Assembly (NCBI GenBank): GCA_016872725.1
Contig: VGZC01000031.1
Coordinates: 1-64,000 of the forward strand
Length of the DNA stretch: 64,000 nt
Direction of reading: 5' to 3'
Source: Planctomycetota bacterium
GTDB taxonomy: Bacteria; Planctomycetota; Planctomycetia; Pirellulales; Pirellulaceae
Position numbers and translations under genes: made by a program. Below the pieces are notes generated by a model. It was not told the origin of the DNA and did no database searches. It saw nothing but the letters and a program-made list of their open reading frames with translations. Shown one piece after another: positions 8,871-16,722 of this stretch; position 1 is the first letter of the stretch, and every line of letters starts with the position of its first letter.

Positions 8871-9152
8871 CTAAGACGTTTCGCTGGAATCTCTTGTCTC
8901 CGCTTGTAAACGCTCTCCAAGCACCGTCTTTATAGTTCGGAATTCCGAGTCGGTTATGTCACCTCCGCGTTCCATTTCTCGGAAATTCGTCAGCAGTTGA
9001 TTGGCCGTGAGCCGGTCGCCGCCGCTGCGATCGCGAAACTTTTTCACGAGGTAGGCCCCGACCATCAGCATGCACACCAAAACCGTTCCCCAGATCACGG
9101 CTTGCCCCGCCGGACTACGCAGCGTTTCGAGAAAGGACGGCGGTAGCGACAT
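8871..9152 (-). CDS. small single-pass membrane protein with SHOCT-like tail
   Basis: A 93-residue protein: a short N-terminal amphipathic part, one membrane segment around residues 18-35 (AVIWGTVLVCMLMVGAYLV), a basic juxtamembrane stretch KKFRDRSGGDR, then a soluble tail. The tail 'LTNFREMERGGDITDSEFRTIKTVLGERL' has the short two-helix pattern of SHOCT-type oligomerisation motifs, with a 'GDITDSEF' turn. The start at 9152 is the first good ATG before the membrane segment; no strong ribosome binding site is visible. The gene lies 245 bases upstream of clpX on the same strand and is divergent from eda. Function unknown. Confidence 0.65.
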   Translation of the reverse strand: MSLPPSFLETLRSPAGQAVIWGTVLVCMLMVGAYLVKKFRDRSGGDRLTANQLLTNFREMERGGDITDSEFRTIKTVLGERLQAETRDSSETS

Positions 9153-9174
9153 GGAACGACGGATGCGCACGGGT

Positions 9175-9202
9175 TTGCCGACGAGTGCCCTCCGCTTATT
9201 AT
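9175..9202 (+). promoter_or_regulatory. possible promoter of the eda-holA operon
   Basis: TTGCCG (9175-9180) and TATTAT (9197-9202) are separated by 16 bases in the divergent region before eda. The -10 matches TATAAT at five of six positions and the -35 at three. This would give a leader of about 165 bases. Confidence 0.35.
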
Positions 9203-9372
9203 GCACATTGCGGAGTACGAGTCCAGGAACGAGAATCGGGCAGGTTCCGTCGAGCCCGGCGGGAAGAGCGTCGCATCGTTCGTACGGGCGTACGACGCGA
9301 TACACGTTCCCTACGCGGCATGCGCCGAGTTGGTTCACGTGGTTTTTTTTCGAAGTCAGGCGAGTGGACGCC

Positions 9373-10020
9373 ATGAGCAAGAACTTTCTTCTTGAGCGGA
9401 TGCTCGCATCCCGCATCGTCGCCATCATCCGAGCGGAAAAGGACGATCGGCTCATCGACGTCGCGCGCGCCTTGCTGGCGGGTGGCGTCGACGTCATCGA
9501 GGTGACGTTCACCGTTCCCGGCGCCGTGCGGGTGCTCGAAAAGGTGGCCGCCGAGCTGGGCGACCAGGTCCTGCTCGGCGCCGGCACCGTGCTCGACCCG
9601 GAAACGGCCCGCACCGCATTGCTCGCCGGCGCCCGCTTCATCGTCGCGCCGAACACGAACCCCGACGTGATCCGCACGTGCCGTCGATACGACGCCGTCG
9701 CCGTTCCGGGCGCGTATACGCCGACCGAAGTCGTCGCGGCCTGGGAATGCGGAGCCGATATCGTCAAGGTCTTCCCGTCCGATATCGGCGGCCCCAAATA
9801 CCTAAGGGCCCTGCGAAGTCCGCTGCCGCAGATCCGCATGATGCCGACCGGCGGCGTCAATCTCGAGACGGCCGCCGATTTCCTGAAGGCCGGCGCCTGT
9901 GCGCTGGGCGTCGGGGGAGCGTTGGTCGAGCCGAAAGCCGTGGCGACGGGCGACATGGCCCGCATCGAACAGCTCGCCCGCCAATTCGCGCAAATCGTCA
10001 AGGACATCCCGGTTGAATGA
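9373..10020 (+). CDS. eda: KDPG/KHG aldolase (2-dehydro-3-deoxyphosphogluconate aldolase)
   Basis: A 215-residue class I aldolase that cleaves 2-keto-3-deoxy-6-phosphogluconate to pyruvate and glyceraldehyde 3-phosphate in Entner-Doudoroff or uronate breakdown. Seen: VIEVTFTVPGAV with the catalytic glutamate, LGAGTVLDPETA, APNTNPDVI, the Schiff-base lysine in IVKVFPSDIGGPKYLRAL and the phosphate-binding MPTGGVNLE. Length matches the family. The ATG at 9373 is chosen over earlier in-frame codons because conserved sequence begins there. The stop overlaps the holA start by 4 bases (ATGA), so the two are translationally coupled, although they share no pathway. No other Entner-Doudoroff gene is in the window. 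Confidence 0.92.
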   Translation: MSKNFLLERMLASRIVAIIRAEKDDRLIDVARALLAGGVDVIEVTFTVPGAVRVLEKVAAELGDQVLLGAGTVLDPETARTALLAGARFIVAPNTNPDVIRTCRRYDAVAVPGAYTPTEVVAAWECGADIVKVFPSDIGGPKYLRALRSPLPQIRMMPTGGVNLETAADFLKAGACALGVGGALVEPKAVATGDMARIEQLARQFAQIVKDIPVE

Positions 10021-11084
10021 ACATCACCCACGTCTTCGACGCGCTCGAAAACCCCGAGTCGTGGTCCCCCGCGCCTGTGACGGCCATCGCGGGCAACGAA
10101 CCGTTCCTGCGCCAACTCGCCCTGGAGGCTTTGATCCGGAAACTGTTTGGGGACGAGGCCGTACCGTTCACGACATTTGAGGCCGACCAGGCGCAATGGC
10201 GGGACGTCTCGGACGAGTTGTCGGCCAGGTCGCTGTTTGGAGAAAGCGGCACGCGACTCGTCGTGATCCGCGGCGCGGACGAATTCGTCACCCGGCATCG
10301 GCAACAACTCGAAACGTTCGCCACCGCGCCGTCCGATTCGGGGATCCTCACCCTGATGCTCACCACGTTCCTCGCCACGACGCGGCTTTACAAGAGCGTC
10401 GCGGCGACGCACCGGATCATCCAATGCAAGGCGCCCGAACGGGCGAGCGGAGGAACCGCGAGGCTCGACGAACGGCGCATCGAGCAGTGGCTATGCCGCC
10501 GAGCCGCCGACGCGCACCGCGCCTCGCTTTCCTCGGCCGCCGCCGAAATGCTCCTCGCACTCGTCGGACCCGAATTCGGCATCCTCGACCAGGAACTCGC
10601 CAAGCTCAGCGCCGTGGCCGGCACCGACGCGAATCCCAAGATCACGCCCGAGTTGGTCAAGGAATATGTCGGCGGATGGCGACTCAAGACGGGCTGGAAC
10701 ATGATCGACGCCATGCTGGAAGGGCGTTCCGGCGAGGCGGTCGACCAGCTCGGCCGGCTGCTTCAAGCGGGCGAAAGCCCGATCGCCATCCTGGCTCAAG
10801 TCTCGTGGGCGTTGCGGCAATACGCGGCGGCGACCCGCATCGTGCAGCGTTCCGAACGCGTCGGGCGCAAGAGCTCCGTCCGCGACGCGGTCGTCGCGGC
10901 CGGTTTCCGCACGTTCGGCGATCAATTGGCGAAAGCCGAGTCGCGCCTTCGACGGATCGGTCGAGCCCGTGGTTCGCGGATCTACGAATGGCTCGTTGAA
11001 GCCGATCTTGGACTCAAAGGATCGCATTCATCGCCCGAGATGGCCCGCTGGCTGCTCGAACGACTCATCCTGCGACTCGCGTGA
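10017..11084 (+). CDS. holA: DNA polymerase III subunit delta
   Basis: HolA is the wrench subunit of the clamp loader; it opens the sliding clamp during replication. The 355-residue protein starts with a YFL-like region reading VTAIAGNEPFLRQLALEALIR, then SLFGESGTRLVVIRGADEFV, a middle helical domain ending 'LALVGPEFGILDQELAKLSAV', and a C-terminal oligomerisation domain with GWRLKTGWNMIDAMLEGR and SPIAILAQVSWALRQYAAA. This domain order and length fit the HolA family. No P-loop is present, as expected for delta. It overlaps eda by 4 bases and has no independent ribosome binding site, so it likely depends on translation of eda. Confidence 0.88.
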   Translation: MNITHVFDALENPESWSPAPVTAIAGNEPFLRQLALEALIRKLFGDEAVPFTTFEADQAQWRDVSDELSARSLFGESGTRLVVIRGADEFVTRHRQQLETFATAPSDSGILTLMLTTFLATTRLYKSVAATHRIIQCKAPERASGGTARLDERRIEQWLCRRAADAHRASLSSAAAEMLLALVGPEFGILDQELAKLSAVAGTDANPKITPELVKEYVGGWRLKTGWNMIDAMLEGRSGEAVDQLGRLLQAGESPIAILAQVSWALRQYAAATRIVQRSERVGRKSSVRDAVVAAGFRTFGDQLAKAESRLRRIGRARGSRIYEWLVEADLGLKGSHSSPEMARWLLERLILRLA

Positions 11085-11156
11085 GGAATCACGGGGACGC
11101 CGTCTCCCAACAACCCGCGCCGAACGTGGCCGCTCGTGTTCCATGAGACAGCCGGC

Positions 11157-12791
11157 CTACTTCACCTTCAGGTTGCGGATTCTCGCTTTGGGCACGAGAC
11201 CTTCGACGTTGATGGCCTCGTGCGTCGTATGGGTTCCCTCGTTGCCCGCCACGTCGCGCATTTCGAGCCTCAAATAGACGCGCGGCGGCACGCTCGTGCC
11301 GACATGCCAGTAGTATTGTCCCGTATCCGGAAGGCCGGAGGCGATCGGAGTCCATGGTCCGTCCACGTCGGCGCTGAACGACAGACCGATCGGCCGATCG
11401 GAAAGACGATGATCGCGGACCTTCCAGCGGATGTCGAGCTGTCCCGCTCGCGGCCCCGTACCGTATTGAATGCCCGTGATTTCGCCCTCGGGCGATCGGC
11501 TGTCCACGCCAACCCACAAATCGGCCGGATCTCCGCTCCGCGGAATCTCGCCCGACATGCCGTTGCTCGCCACGATCACAACTCGGAAGCCGTATACGCC
11601 CTCCCGATCGACCTCGACGTCGAACGGACTCGCGCGATCCGCGTCCTTATCCCATTTCTCCCAGGTGCGTCCTCCGTCCTGAGTGCCCCACAACTGGACT
11701 TCCGTCACGTTCTCGGGACCCGCCGAGTCCAAGTCGTATTCGAGCTGGAACCGTTTGGACGTGGTGGCCCGAAGGACGCCGCCCGCGGGAATCGTGGGCC
11801 ACGGTTCGAATGTCGCGTCGTTCGACGCGTCGCGATTCGCCGACAGACGGCCGTCCGGCAAGTCCGCGCCGGACGAAGCGCCGCGCGGGGTTTCCGCCGA
11901 CACGGTCTTGCCCGGGCCGACGTCGGTCCGGGGGCCCGACGCCGCGTCTCCGCGCGAGCCGGTGTCCGGCGCGCCGGGCGGTCGCGGATTGGGATCGCGG
12001 GACGCATGGCCCGAGCCCGAAGGGGCGGAAGCCTGACCACCGCGCGATATCGATTCGGTTCCGTCACCGCCGGGTGGCTCGCCGGAAACGTCCGGCGAGC
12101 CGCCGGCGGACAGTGATTTCGGCAAGAAGACCCGACGCGTCGCGACCGCCTTGTTTCCCGCGAGATCGGACACATCGAGCCGCACGTCGATGGCCCGGGA
12201 CGGTTCTTGTGGTCGCCATGCGTGCCGACCGGCGATCGAACCCGCCGTCGTCGCGACGTTCGGAAGCTCGGCGATGACCGGCTTCCATTCGAGCGACGCG
12301 CCGACGCGATACTCCAGTCGCGCACTTCGCGCCTGCAGATTGGGATCGGCCACGCGCCATCGCAACTGGACGTCTCCCGTCTTCTCCGCTTCCGCGAAGA
12401 ACTCGACGATCGGTTCGCGCGTGTCCACGATGATCCGCTGCTCGATGCGAGGGTCTCCGGAAGGACGCGTCGTGTTTCGGTCGTCAACCGTCTTCGAGCC
12501 GAAACAGTACTCGCCGTCCCGCGGCGCCTGGAACACGAACTCGCGCGCGGTCGGCGGCTGCTCGCCGTGGAGTTTCCACGTCGTTCCTTGATCCACGGAA
12601 ACAAACATCTGGATCGTGACGATTCGGAACGGCGTCTCGGCGATCTGGATCGGAAGTCCGAATCGGCCGCCTCGCACGTAGTACGGCGTCGGAAGCGGTC
12701 GCTCCGAATCCGGCGTGTCGATCGGTCCTTGCGCGGACCCGAATCGGGTCGCGCAGAGAACCAACGCGACGAGCGTGGCGAATGTCCGCAT
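11157..12791 (-). CDS. secreted protein with two repeated beta-sandwich modules
   Basis: This 544-residue protein has a signal peptide (MRTFATLVALVLCATRFGSAQ, cleavage near residue 20). The first half (~30-225) consists of a module around FVSVDQGTTWKLHG and a second one ending VRLDVSDLAGNKAVATRRVF. After a Ser/Gly/Pro-rich linker (~230-335) the same order recurs: WGTQDGGRTWEKWD, then 'YLRLEMRDVAGNEGTHTT'. So the protein is an internal duplication of an A+B unit. The 'DGGxTWE' motif resembles BNR/sialidase Asp-box strands, and 'DVAGNE' resembles Ig/FN3-like tails. Function unknown; export to periplasm or surface is inferred. It is divergent from the Gfo/Idh gene. Confidence 0.8.
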   Translation of the reverse strand: MRTFATLVALVLCATRFGSAQGPIDTPDSERPLPTPYYVRGGRFGLPIQIAETPFRIVTIQMFVSVDQGTTWKLHGEQPPTAREFVFQAPRDGEYCFGSKTVDDRNTTRPSGDPRIEQRIIVDTREPIVEFFAEAEKTGDVQLRWRVADPNLQARSARLEYRVGASLEWKPVIAELPNVATTAGSIAGRHAWRPQEPSRAIDVRLDVSDLAGNKAVATRRVFLPKSLSAGGSPDVSGEPPGGDGTESISRGGQASAPSGSGHASRDPNPRPPGAPDTGSRGDAASGPRTDVGPGKTVSAETPRGASSGADLPDGRLSANRDASNDATFEPWPTIPAGGVLRATTSKRFQLEYDLDSAGPENVTEVQLWGTQDGGRTWEKWDKDADRASPFDVEVDREGVYGFRVVIVASNGMSGEIPRSGDPADLWVGVDSRSPEGEITGIQYGTGPRAGQLDIRWKVRDHRLSDRPIGLSFSADVDGPWTPIASGLPDTGQYYWHVGTSVPPRVYLRLEMRDVAGNEGTHTTHEAINVEGLVPKARIRNLKVK

Positions 12792-13109
12792 GGCATCCCC
12801 TGACGTCGGGACGATCCCTGTCCTCGCGTGAGGTCATCCACTTGACTCCGTATGAGATCGACGGCCCTTTCGCGGCACTTGAATCAGGGTCGGGCTTGAC
12901 GCACAGTCCACCCGAACCACCCAACCTGCCGATTCGAGCGGCCGTGAAGGCTGCTCATTCTTGACCGAGCCATCGGCGATCGGGGGAATCGGGTCCGGCT
13001 TGTCCTGTCGCACGAGGCGCGCCACAATCGTCGGGCGAACGAAGATGGTCCGCTTTCCGACCGAGAAAAGCGCAACCCGCCACGTACGTCCCTTCCGGAG
13101 ACTCTCGCC
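12792..13109. promoter_or_regulatory. divergent intergenic region with candidate promoter for the Gfo/Idh gene
   Basis: These 318 bases separate two divergent exported-protein genes. On the plus strand TTGTCC (13000-13005) and CACAAT (13023-13028) are 17 bases apart, each matching consensus at four of six positions, with a predicted start near 13035. I could not assign a minus-strand promoter. No coding frame in this stretch looks real. Confidence 0.35.
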
Positions 13110-14396
13110 ATGTTGTCCCGCCGCGCATTGCTCAAGATGTCGCTCGTTTCGACCGCGGCCACCGCGGTTATCGGCCGACGCGCCCGGGCCGCCTCCGCGA
13201 ACGAACGCATCGCCGTCGGCGTCATTGGCGTCGGCACTATGGGAAGAGGTCATCTGAACAATCTGTTGGGACGCGACGATGTCCAAGTCGTCGCCGTGTG
13301 TGATGTCGTTCGCGAACGACTCGAGCACGCCCGCGATGCCGTTGTGAAGCGGTACTCGGACGCATCCAAGGCCGGGACCTTTCGCGGCGTCGCGGCGACC
13401 GCCGACCTGCGCGAACTGCTCTCCGTGTCCGGGCTCGATGCCGTGCTGATCGCGACGCCCGACCATTGGCACACGATTCCGTGCATCCTCGCGGCGAGAG
13501 CCAAGAAGCACGTCTATTGCGAAAAACCCCTGACGCACGACATTGCCGAAGGCCGCCGGCTCGTCGACGAAGTCGAGCGCGCCGGAATCGTTTTCCAGAC
13601 GGGAAGCCAACAACGGAGCGAATTCAGCGGCCACTTCCGGAAGGCGGTCGAGTCCGTTTGGAATGGCCGCGTCGGAAAACTGTCCGCCGTCCGTATCGGA
13701 GTCGGCGGACCGCCTCGGCCCTGCGACCTTCCGGCCGAACGGGTACCCGAGGGAACGGATTGGAATCGGTGGCTCGGGCCCGCGCCCGAACGACCCTACA
13801 ACGAAGTCCTTTGCCCCAAGGGCGTCCATTCGCATTTTCCCGCGTGGAGGAACTACGAGGAGTTCGGCGGAGGTGGGCTCGCCGATATGGGCGCGCATCA
13901 CTTCGACATCGCGCAGTGGGCCATGGAAGTCGACCGGTCGGGCCCAGTCCAAGTGGTTCCTCCCGAGGATCCCGCGTCGGGACAGGGGCTGAAACTGGTT
14001 TACGCGAACGGTGTCATCATGCACCACAACGCGTTCGACGGGGACCTGCGCGCCGATTGCGTCTTCGAAGGATCGCTCGGGACGATCCTCGTCAGCCGGG
14101 GCGGCATTTCAAGCCGCCCCGAGTCGATCCTCGCCGAGCCGTTGCCCGATTCCGCGCGGCGCGTCTATGCGAGTTCAAACCACGTCGGCAACTGGCTCGA
14201 ATGCGTGCGATCGGGCGCCGAGTGCATTTGTCCCGCGGAGATCGGCCACCGCACCGCGTCGGTCTGCCATTTGGCCAACATCGGCTACCGGCTCGGCCGA
14301 ACACTCCCGTGGGATCCGGCCGCCGAACAATTCGTCGGGGATGACGCCGCGAACGCCATGCGATCGCGGCCTTCCCGACCCGAATGGTCGGTCTGA
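13110..14396 (+). CDS. Gfo/Idh/MocA-family oxidoreductase with Tat signal
   Basis: This 428-residue NAD(P)-dependent oxidoreductase begins with a twin-arginine-type signal, MLSRRALLKMSLVSTAATAV, so folded export is likely. The mature part has the Rossmann fingerprint VGVIGVGTMGRGHL, IATPDHWHT, the conserved EKP of HVYCEKPLTHDI, and the active-site-like segment GLADMGAHHFDIAQWAM. The family oxidises or dehydrates diverse sugars and inositols; exported members are abundant in planctomycetes and are often linked to polysaccharide breakdown. The substrate cannot be assigned. The gene stands alone, with a hairpin between it and the convergent redoxin gene. Confidence 0.9.
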   Translation: MLSRRALLKMSLVSTAATAVIGRRARAASANERIAVGVIGVGTMGRGHLNNLLGRDDVQVVAVCDVVRERLEHARDAVVKRYSDASKAGTFRGVAATADLRELLSVSGLDAVLIATPDHWHTIPCILAARAKKHVYCEKPLTHDIAEGRRLVDEVERAGIVFQTGSQQRSEFSGHFRKAVESVWNGRVGKLSAVRIGVGGPPRPCDLPAERVPEGTDWNRWLGPAPERPYNEVLCPKGVHSHFPAWRNYEEFGGGGLADMGAHHFDIAQWAMEVDRSGPVQVVPPEDPASGQGLKLVYANGVIMHHNAFDGDLRADCVFEGSLGTILVSRGGISSRPESILAEPLPDSARRVYASSNHVGNWLECVRSGAECICPAEIGHRTASVCHLANIGYRLGRTLPWDPAAEQFVGDDAANAMRSRPSRPEWSV

Positions 14397-14424
14397 GCGT
14401 TTTGGGGTGGGGATTCCGAAGGAC

Positions 14425-14447
14425 AACGCCCGTTCGTTCCGGGCGTT
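14425..14447. terminator. hairpin between convergent genes
   Basis: AACGCCCG (14425-14432) and CGGGCGTT (14440-14447) form an 8-bp stem with a 7-base loop. It lies in the 58-base gap between the convergent Gfo/Idh and redoxin genes and is a likely bidirectional terminator, with only a short T stretch. Confidence 0.5.
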
Positions 14448-14454
14448 CTTGGAT

Positions 14455-15420
14455 TCAGACCGACATCGCCGGTTCGACCGTCCCGCGCGCCAATGCCACA
14501 TAGTCCGGCCGGTCGGCGGCCGTGCGATGCGCATAGCTCGCCATGATGCGGCCTCGCTCGATCCGAAACACGCCCGGCATGCGGAACCCATCGCCGATCA
14601 GGGCGCCCACGCCATGCCCGCGCAGGATCGCGCCGATCGCCCGGCGGAACACGAACCAACCAAACAACTGCCGCCATGTCCCGCGCTCCAGGGCGAACGC
14701 GCGATAAAGGTGGCATTCCGGATCACTGAATCGATGGAGGTCGTCCAGCGCGTACTTCGCCGTGTCGAGTGACGCGCGCAGCGGGCTGCTCATGTGGACC
14801 AATGCGATGCGAACGCCCTCCCGTTCGATCGCATCGCGGTCCTGACGCAGGTCATCGAGGGCCTCGCGGCAGAACACGCAGCCCGCATGGCGAAGGAAGA
14901 CGAGCATCAACGGCTTTTCAAACGAGAGCTCGGTGATCGTCCGGCCGCGCTGGCTCAATCGGCTCGCCATCAACAACTCGCGTCCCGGCGCCGGTTGCCC
15001 CGATGCGACGTCCGAATGATGGCGTACGGCTTGGTATAGGATCATTGCGAAAGGTATCCACCAAACGACATCATGGATGAGGACGACGGTGCCGAGCGAC
15101 CACGGCGCCGCTCCCGTCCCCGCGGCCGTCACGAATCCGAGCATCTCCAGACTTTTTTCAAGAAACCCGACCAGGACGACCGGCCAATGCCGCATCGGGC
15201 CCCGGGCCGCCACCGCGTACCCGATTCCAAGCGCGAACCCCATCAGTCCGGATACTTGCCAGGTCCACCGAGCCGTCAGATCCGGCTCCGATGCCCACCT
15301 CAAGAGCCCGTTCGGATCGGCGACCACCCACGCCCCCCACGCGACGTGATACGCACAGGCGGCGCGCAGGACTTTCGTCGTCCACGGCGGGTACGGTCGG
15401 CGATTGCTTCCTGCCGTCAT
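14455..15420 (-). CDS. membrane-anchored peroxiredoxin-like (AhpC/TSA_2-type) protein
   Basis: This 321-residue protein has two parts. Residues ~15-132 hold about four hydrophobic segments, for example 'WQVSGLMGFALGIGYAVAA' and 'VVLIHDVVWWIPFAMILYQ'. Residues ~150-310 form a thioredoxin-fold domain with LMLVFLRHAGCVFCREALDD, giving a CxxC pair at Cys181 and Cys184, followed by a FALERGTWRQLFG region and a 'GVFRIERGRI' strand. The CxxC and spacing resemble the AhpC/TSA_2 (SelL / PRXL2-like) group, which act as thiol oxidoreductases. Fusion to a membrane domain is less usual. The active side of the membrane is not clear. It is divergent from the SBF transporter gene. Confidence 0.75.
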   Translation of the reverse strand: MTAGSNRRPYPPWTTKVLRAACAYHVAWGAWVVADPNGLLRWASEPDLTARWTWQVSGLMGFALGIGYAVAARGPMRHWPVVLVGFLEKSLEMLGFVTAAGTGAAPWSLGTVVLIHDVVWWIPFAMILYQAVRHHSDVASGQPAPGRELLMASRLSQRGRTITELSFEKPLMLVFLRHAGCVFCREALDDLRQDRDAIEREGVRIALVHMSSPLRASLDTAKYALDDLHRFSDPECHLYRAFALERGTWRQLFGWFVFRRAIGAILRGHGVGALIGDGFRMPGVFRIERGRIMASYAHRTAADRPDYVALARGTVEPAMSV

Positions 15421-15532
15421 AAATCGGATCTTCCCGGAATCCCCCTCCAGTGGACTGATCGCTTATGATTCGATGAGGGGTTCGCGTGTGCTGGCCGCGA
15501 CGCCGTACTCGGCCTATAACCGTATCGGTCGA

Positions 15533-16621
15533 ATGGAATTCACGACGGAAGTCGGAAAGCCGAGGAATCCACCGAGGGCCCATGCGATTCGTTCCCGCAT
15601 TCAAATCTTCATCGCTCGGCGTTGGTTTCTCGCGGCATTGTTGATCGCCCTGGTGACCGGCGCGACCTCGGCGTCGCGCCTGGGATTCCTGATCGAGTGG
15701 CGGTGGCTGCGGGACGGCGTGTTGGTCGCCGTCATGTTCCTCATGGCGTTTCCGCTCGAAGCGCGTTCGGTCTGGAAAACGCTCTGCCGACCCCTACCGG
15801 CGCTCGTCGCGATCGGAGTCAACCTCGGGATAATCCCCCTGATGGCGTGGCTCGTCGCTCCGATGCTCGGCGAATCGCTCGGCTTTGGCCTGATCGCGGC
15901 GGCGGCGACGCCCTGCACGCTGGCGTCGGCATCGGTATGGACGCGCCGGGCTGGGGGGAACGACGCGATTTCGCTGGTCGTTACGGTCGTCACGAACGCC
16001 GCGTGCTTCATTGTGACTCCCGCTTGGCTCTGGCTCGCGACGGGCCGAGTGGTCGGCGGGAATGCGGTATCGTTCGGTTCCTTAGGCCAGAAACTCGCCG
16101 TGCTCGCCGTGCTTCCGATGCTCGTCGCGCAGGCGATGCGTGGCGTTCCTCGCTGCGCGGCGTGGGCGAATCGCAACAAAGGTCCGCTCGGATTCGCCGC
16201 GCAGTGGGGTGTCCTCACGATGGTCCTGCTCGGCGCGATCCAGATGGGACGCTCTCTCGCTTCCCAGCCCGAATCGGCGTTCGCGTCGCGGCTGGCCGCC
16301 ACCGTGGTCGCCGTCGTGGGCATTCACGTGATCGCGTTTGGGATCGGTTTCGCTGCGGGCTCGCGTCTGGGTTTCGTCCGCGAGGACACGACGGCCGTCG
16401 CGTTCGCGGGGAGCCAGAAGACGCTGATGATCGGCTTGCAGGTCTCGATCGAACTCGGCGCGAGCATCATTCCCATGGTGGCCTACCATGTCGGCCAGCT
16501 CCTGATCGACACGCTGTTCGCCGACCGCATTCGTCACCATGTCCGGTCGGCCGCCGAAGGGCCGGCGACATCGTCCGCGCCGATCGGCATTCCGCGGGCG
16601 GATCGAGGCCAATCGCCCTAG
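15533..16621 (+). CDS. SBF-like (bile acid:sodium symporter superfamily) transporter
   Basis: An integral membrane protein of about 362 residues with roughly nine or ten hydrophobic segments. The hallmark 'AAAATPCTLASASVWTRR' followed by AGGNDAISLVVTVVTNAACF is the crossover region of the SBF-like family (PF13593 type). A late segment, FAGSQKTLMIGLQVSIELG, matches the second discontinuous helix. These proteins are predicted organic-anion:sodium symporters; the substrate here is unknown. The frame is open to 15404; I place the start at ATG 15533, which gives a typical length and a basic cytoplasmic N-terminus. ATG 15473 is possible. It may be co-transcribed with aroC, 101 bases downstream. Confidence 0.8.
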   Translation: MEFTTEVGKPRNPPRAHAIRSRIQIFIARRWFLAALLIALVTGATSASRLGFLIEWRWLRDGVLVAVMFLMAFPLEARSVWKTLCRPLPALVAIGVNLGIIPLMAWLVAPMLGESLGFGLIAAAATPCTLASASVWTRRAGGNDAISLVVTVVTNAACFIVTPAWLWLATGRVVGGNAVSFGSLGQKLAVLAVLPMLVAQAMRGVPRCAAWANRNKGPLGFAAQWGVLTMVLLGAIQMGRSLASQPESAFASRLAATVVAVVGIHVIAFGIGFAAGSRLGFVREDTTAVAFAGSQKTLMIGLQVSIELGASIIPMVAYHVGQLLIDTLFADRIRHHVRSAAEGPATSSAPIGIPRADRGQSP

Positions 16622-16632
16622 GACGGGTTGGA

Positions 16633-16713
16633 CCCGCACGCTAGAATGCGGGCCGAACGCGGCGGCGTGGGCCGGTCGCCGTTCGAACCACTGGTCCGGA
16701 CTGCGGGTTTTTT
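16633..16713 (+). promoter_or_regulatory. hairpin and T-run leader before aroC (possible terminator or attenuator)
   Basis: CCCGCA (16633-16638) can pair with TGCGGG at 16647-16652 (8-base loop) or with an identical TGCGGG at 16702-16707, which is directly followed by six T residues (16708-16713). The aroC start is 10 bases later. Two mutually exclusive pairings, one ending in a T-run, are the layout expected of an attenuator; alternatively the first hairpin simply terminates the upstream gene. The 6-bp stems are short, so this is tentative. Confidence 0.3.
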
Positions 16714-16722
16714 CGAGTCAAC

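Noticed and set aside
8871-10424. Extended 517-residue form of the small membrane protein
   Set aside because: The upstream part is antisense to eda and holA; only the last 93 residues have a sensible membrane protein layout.
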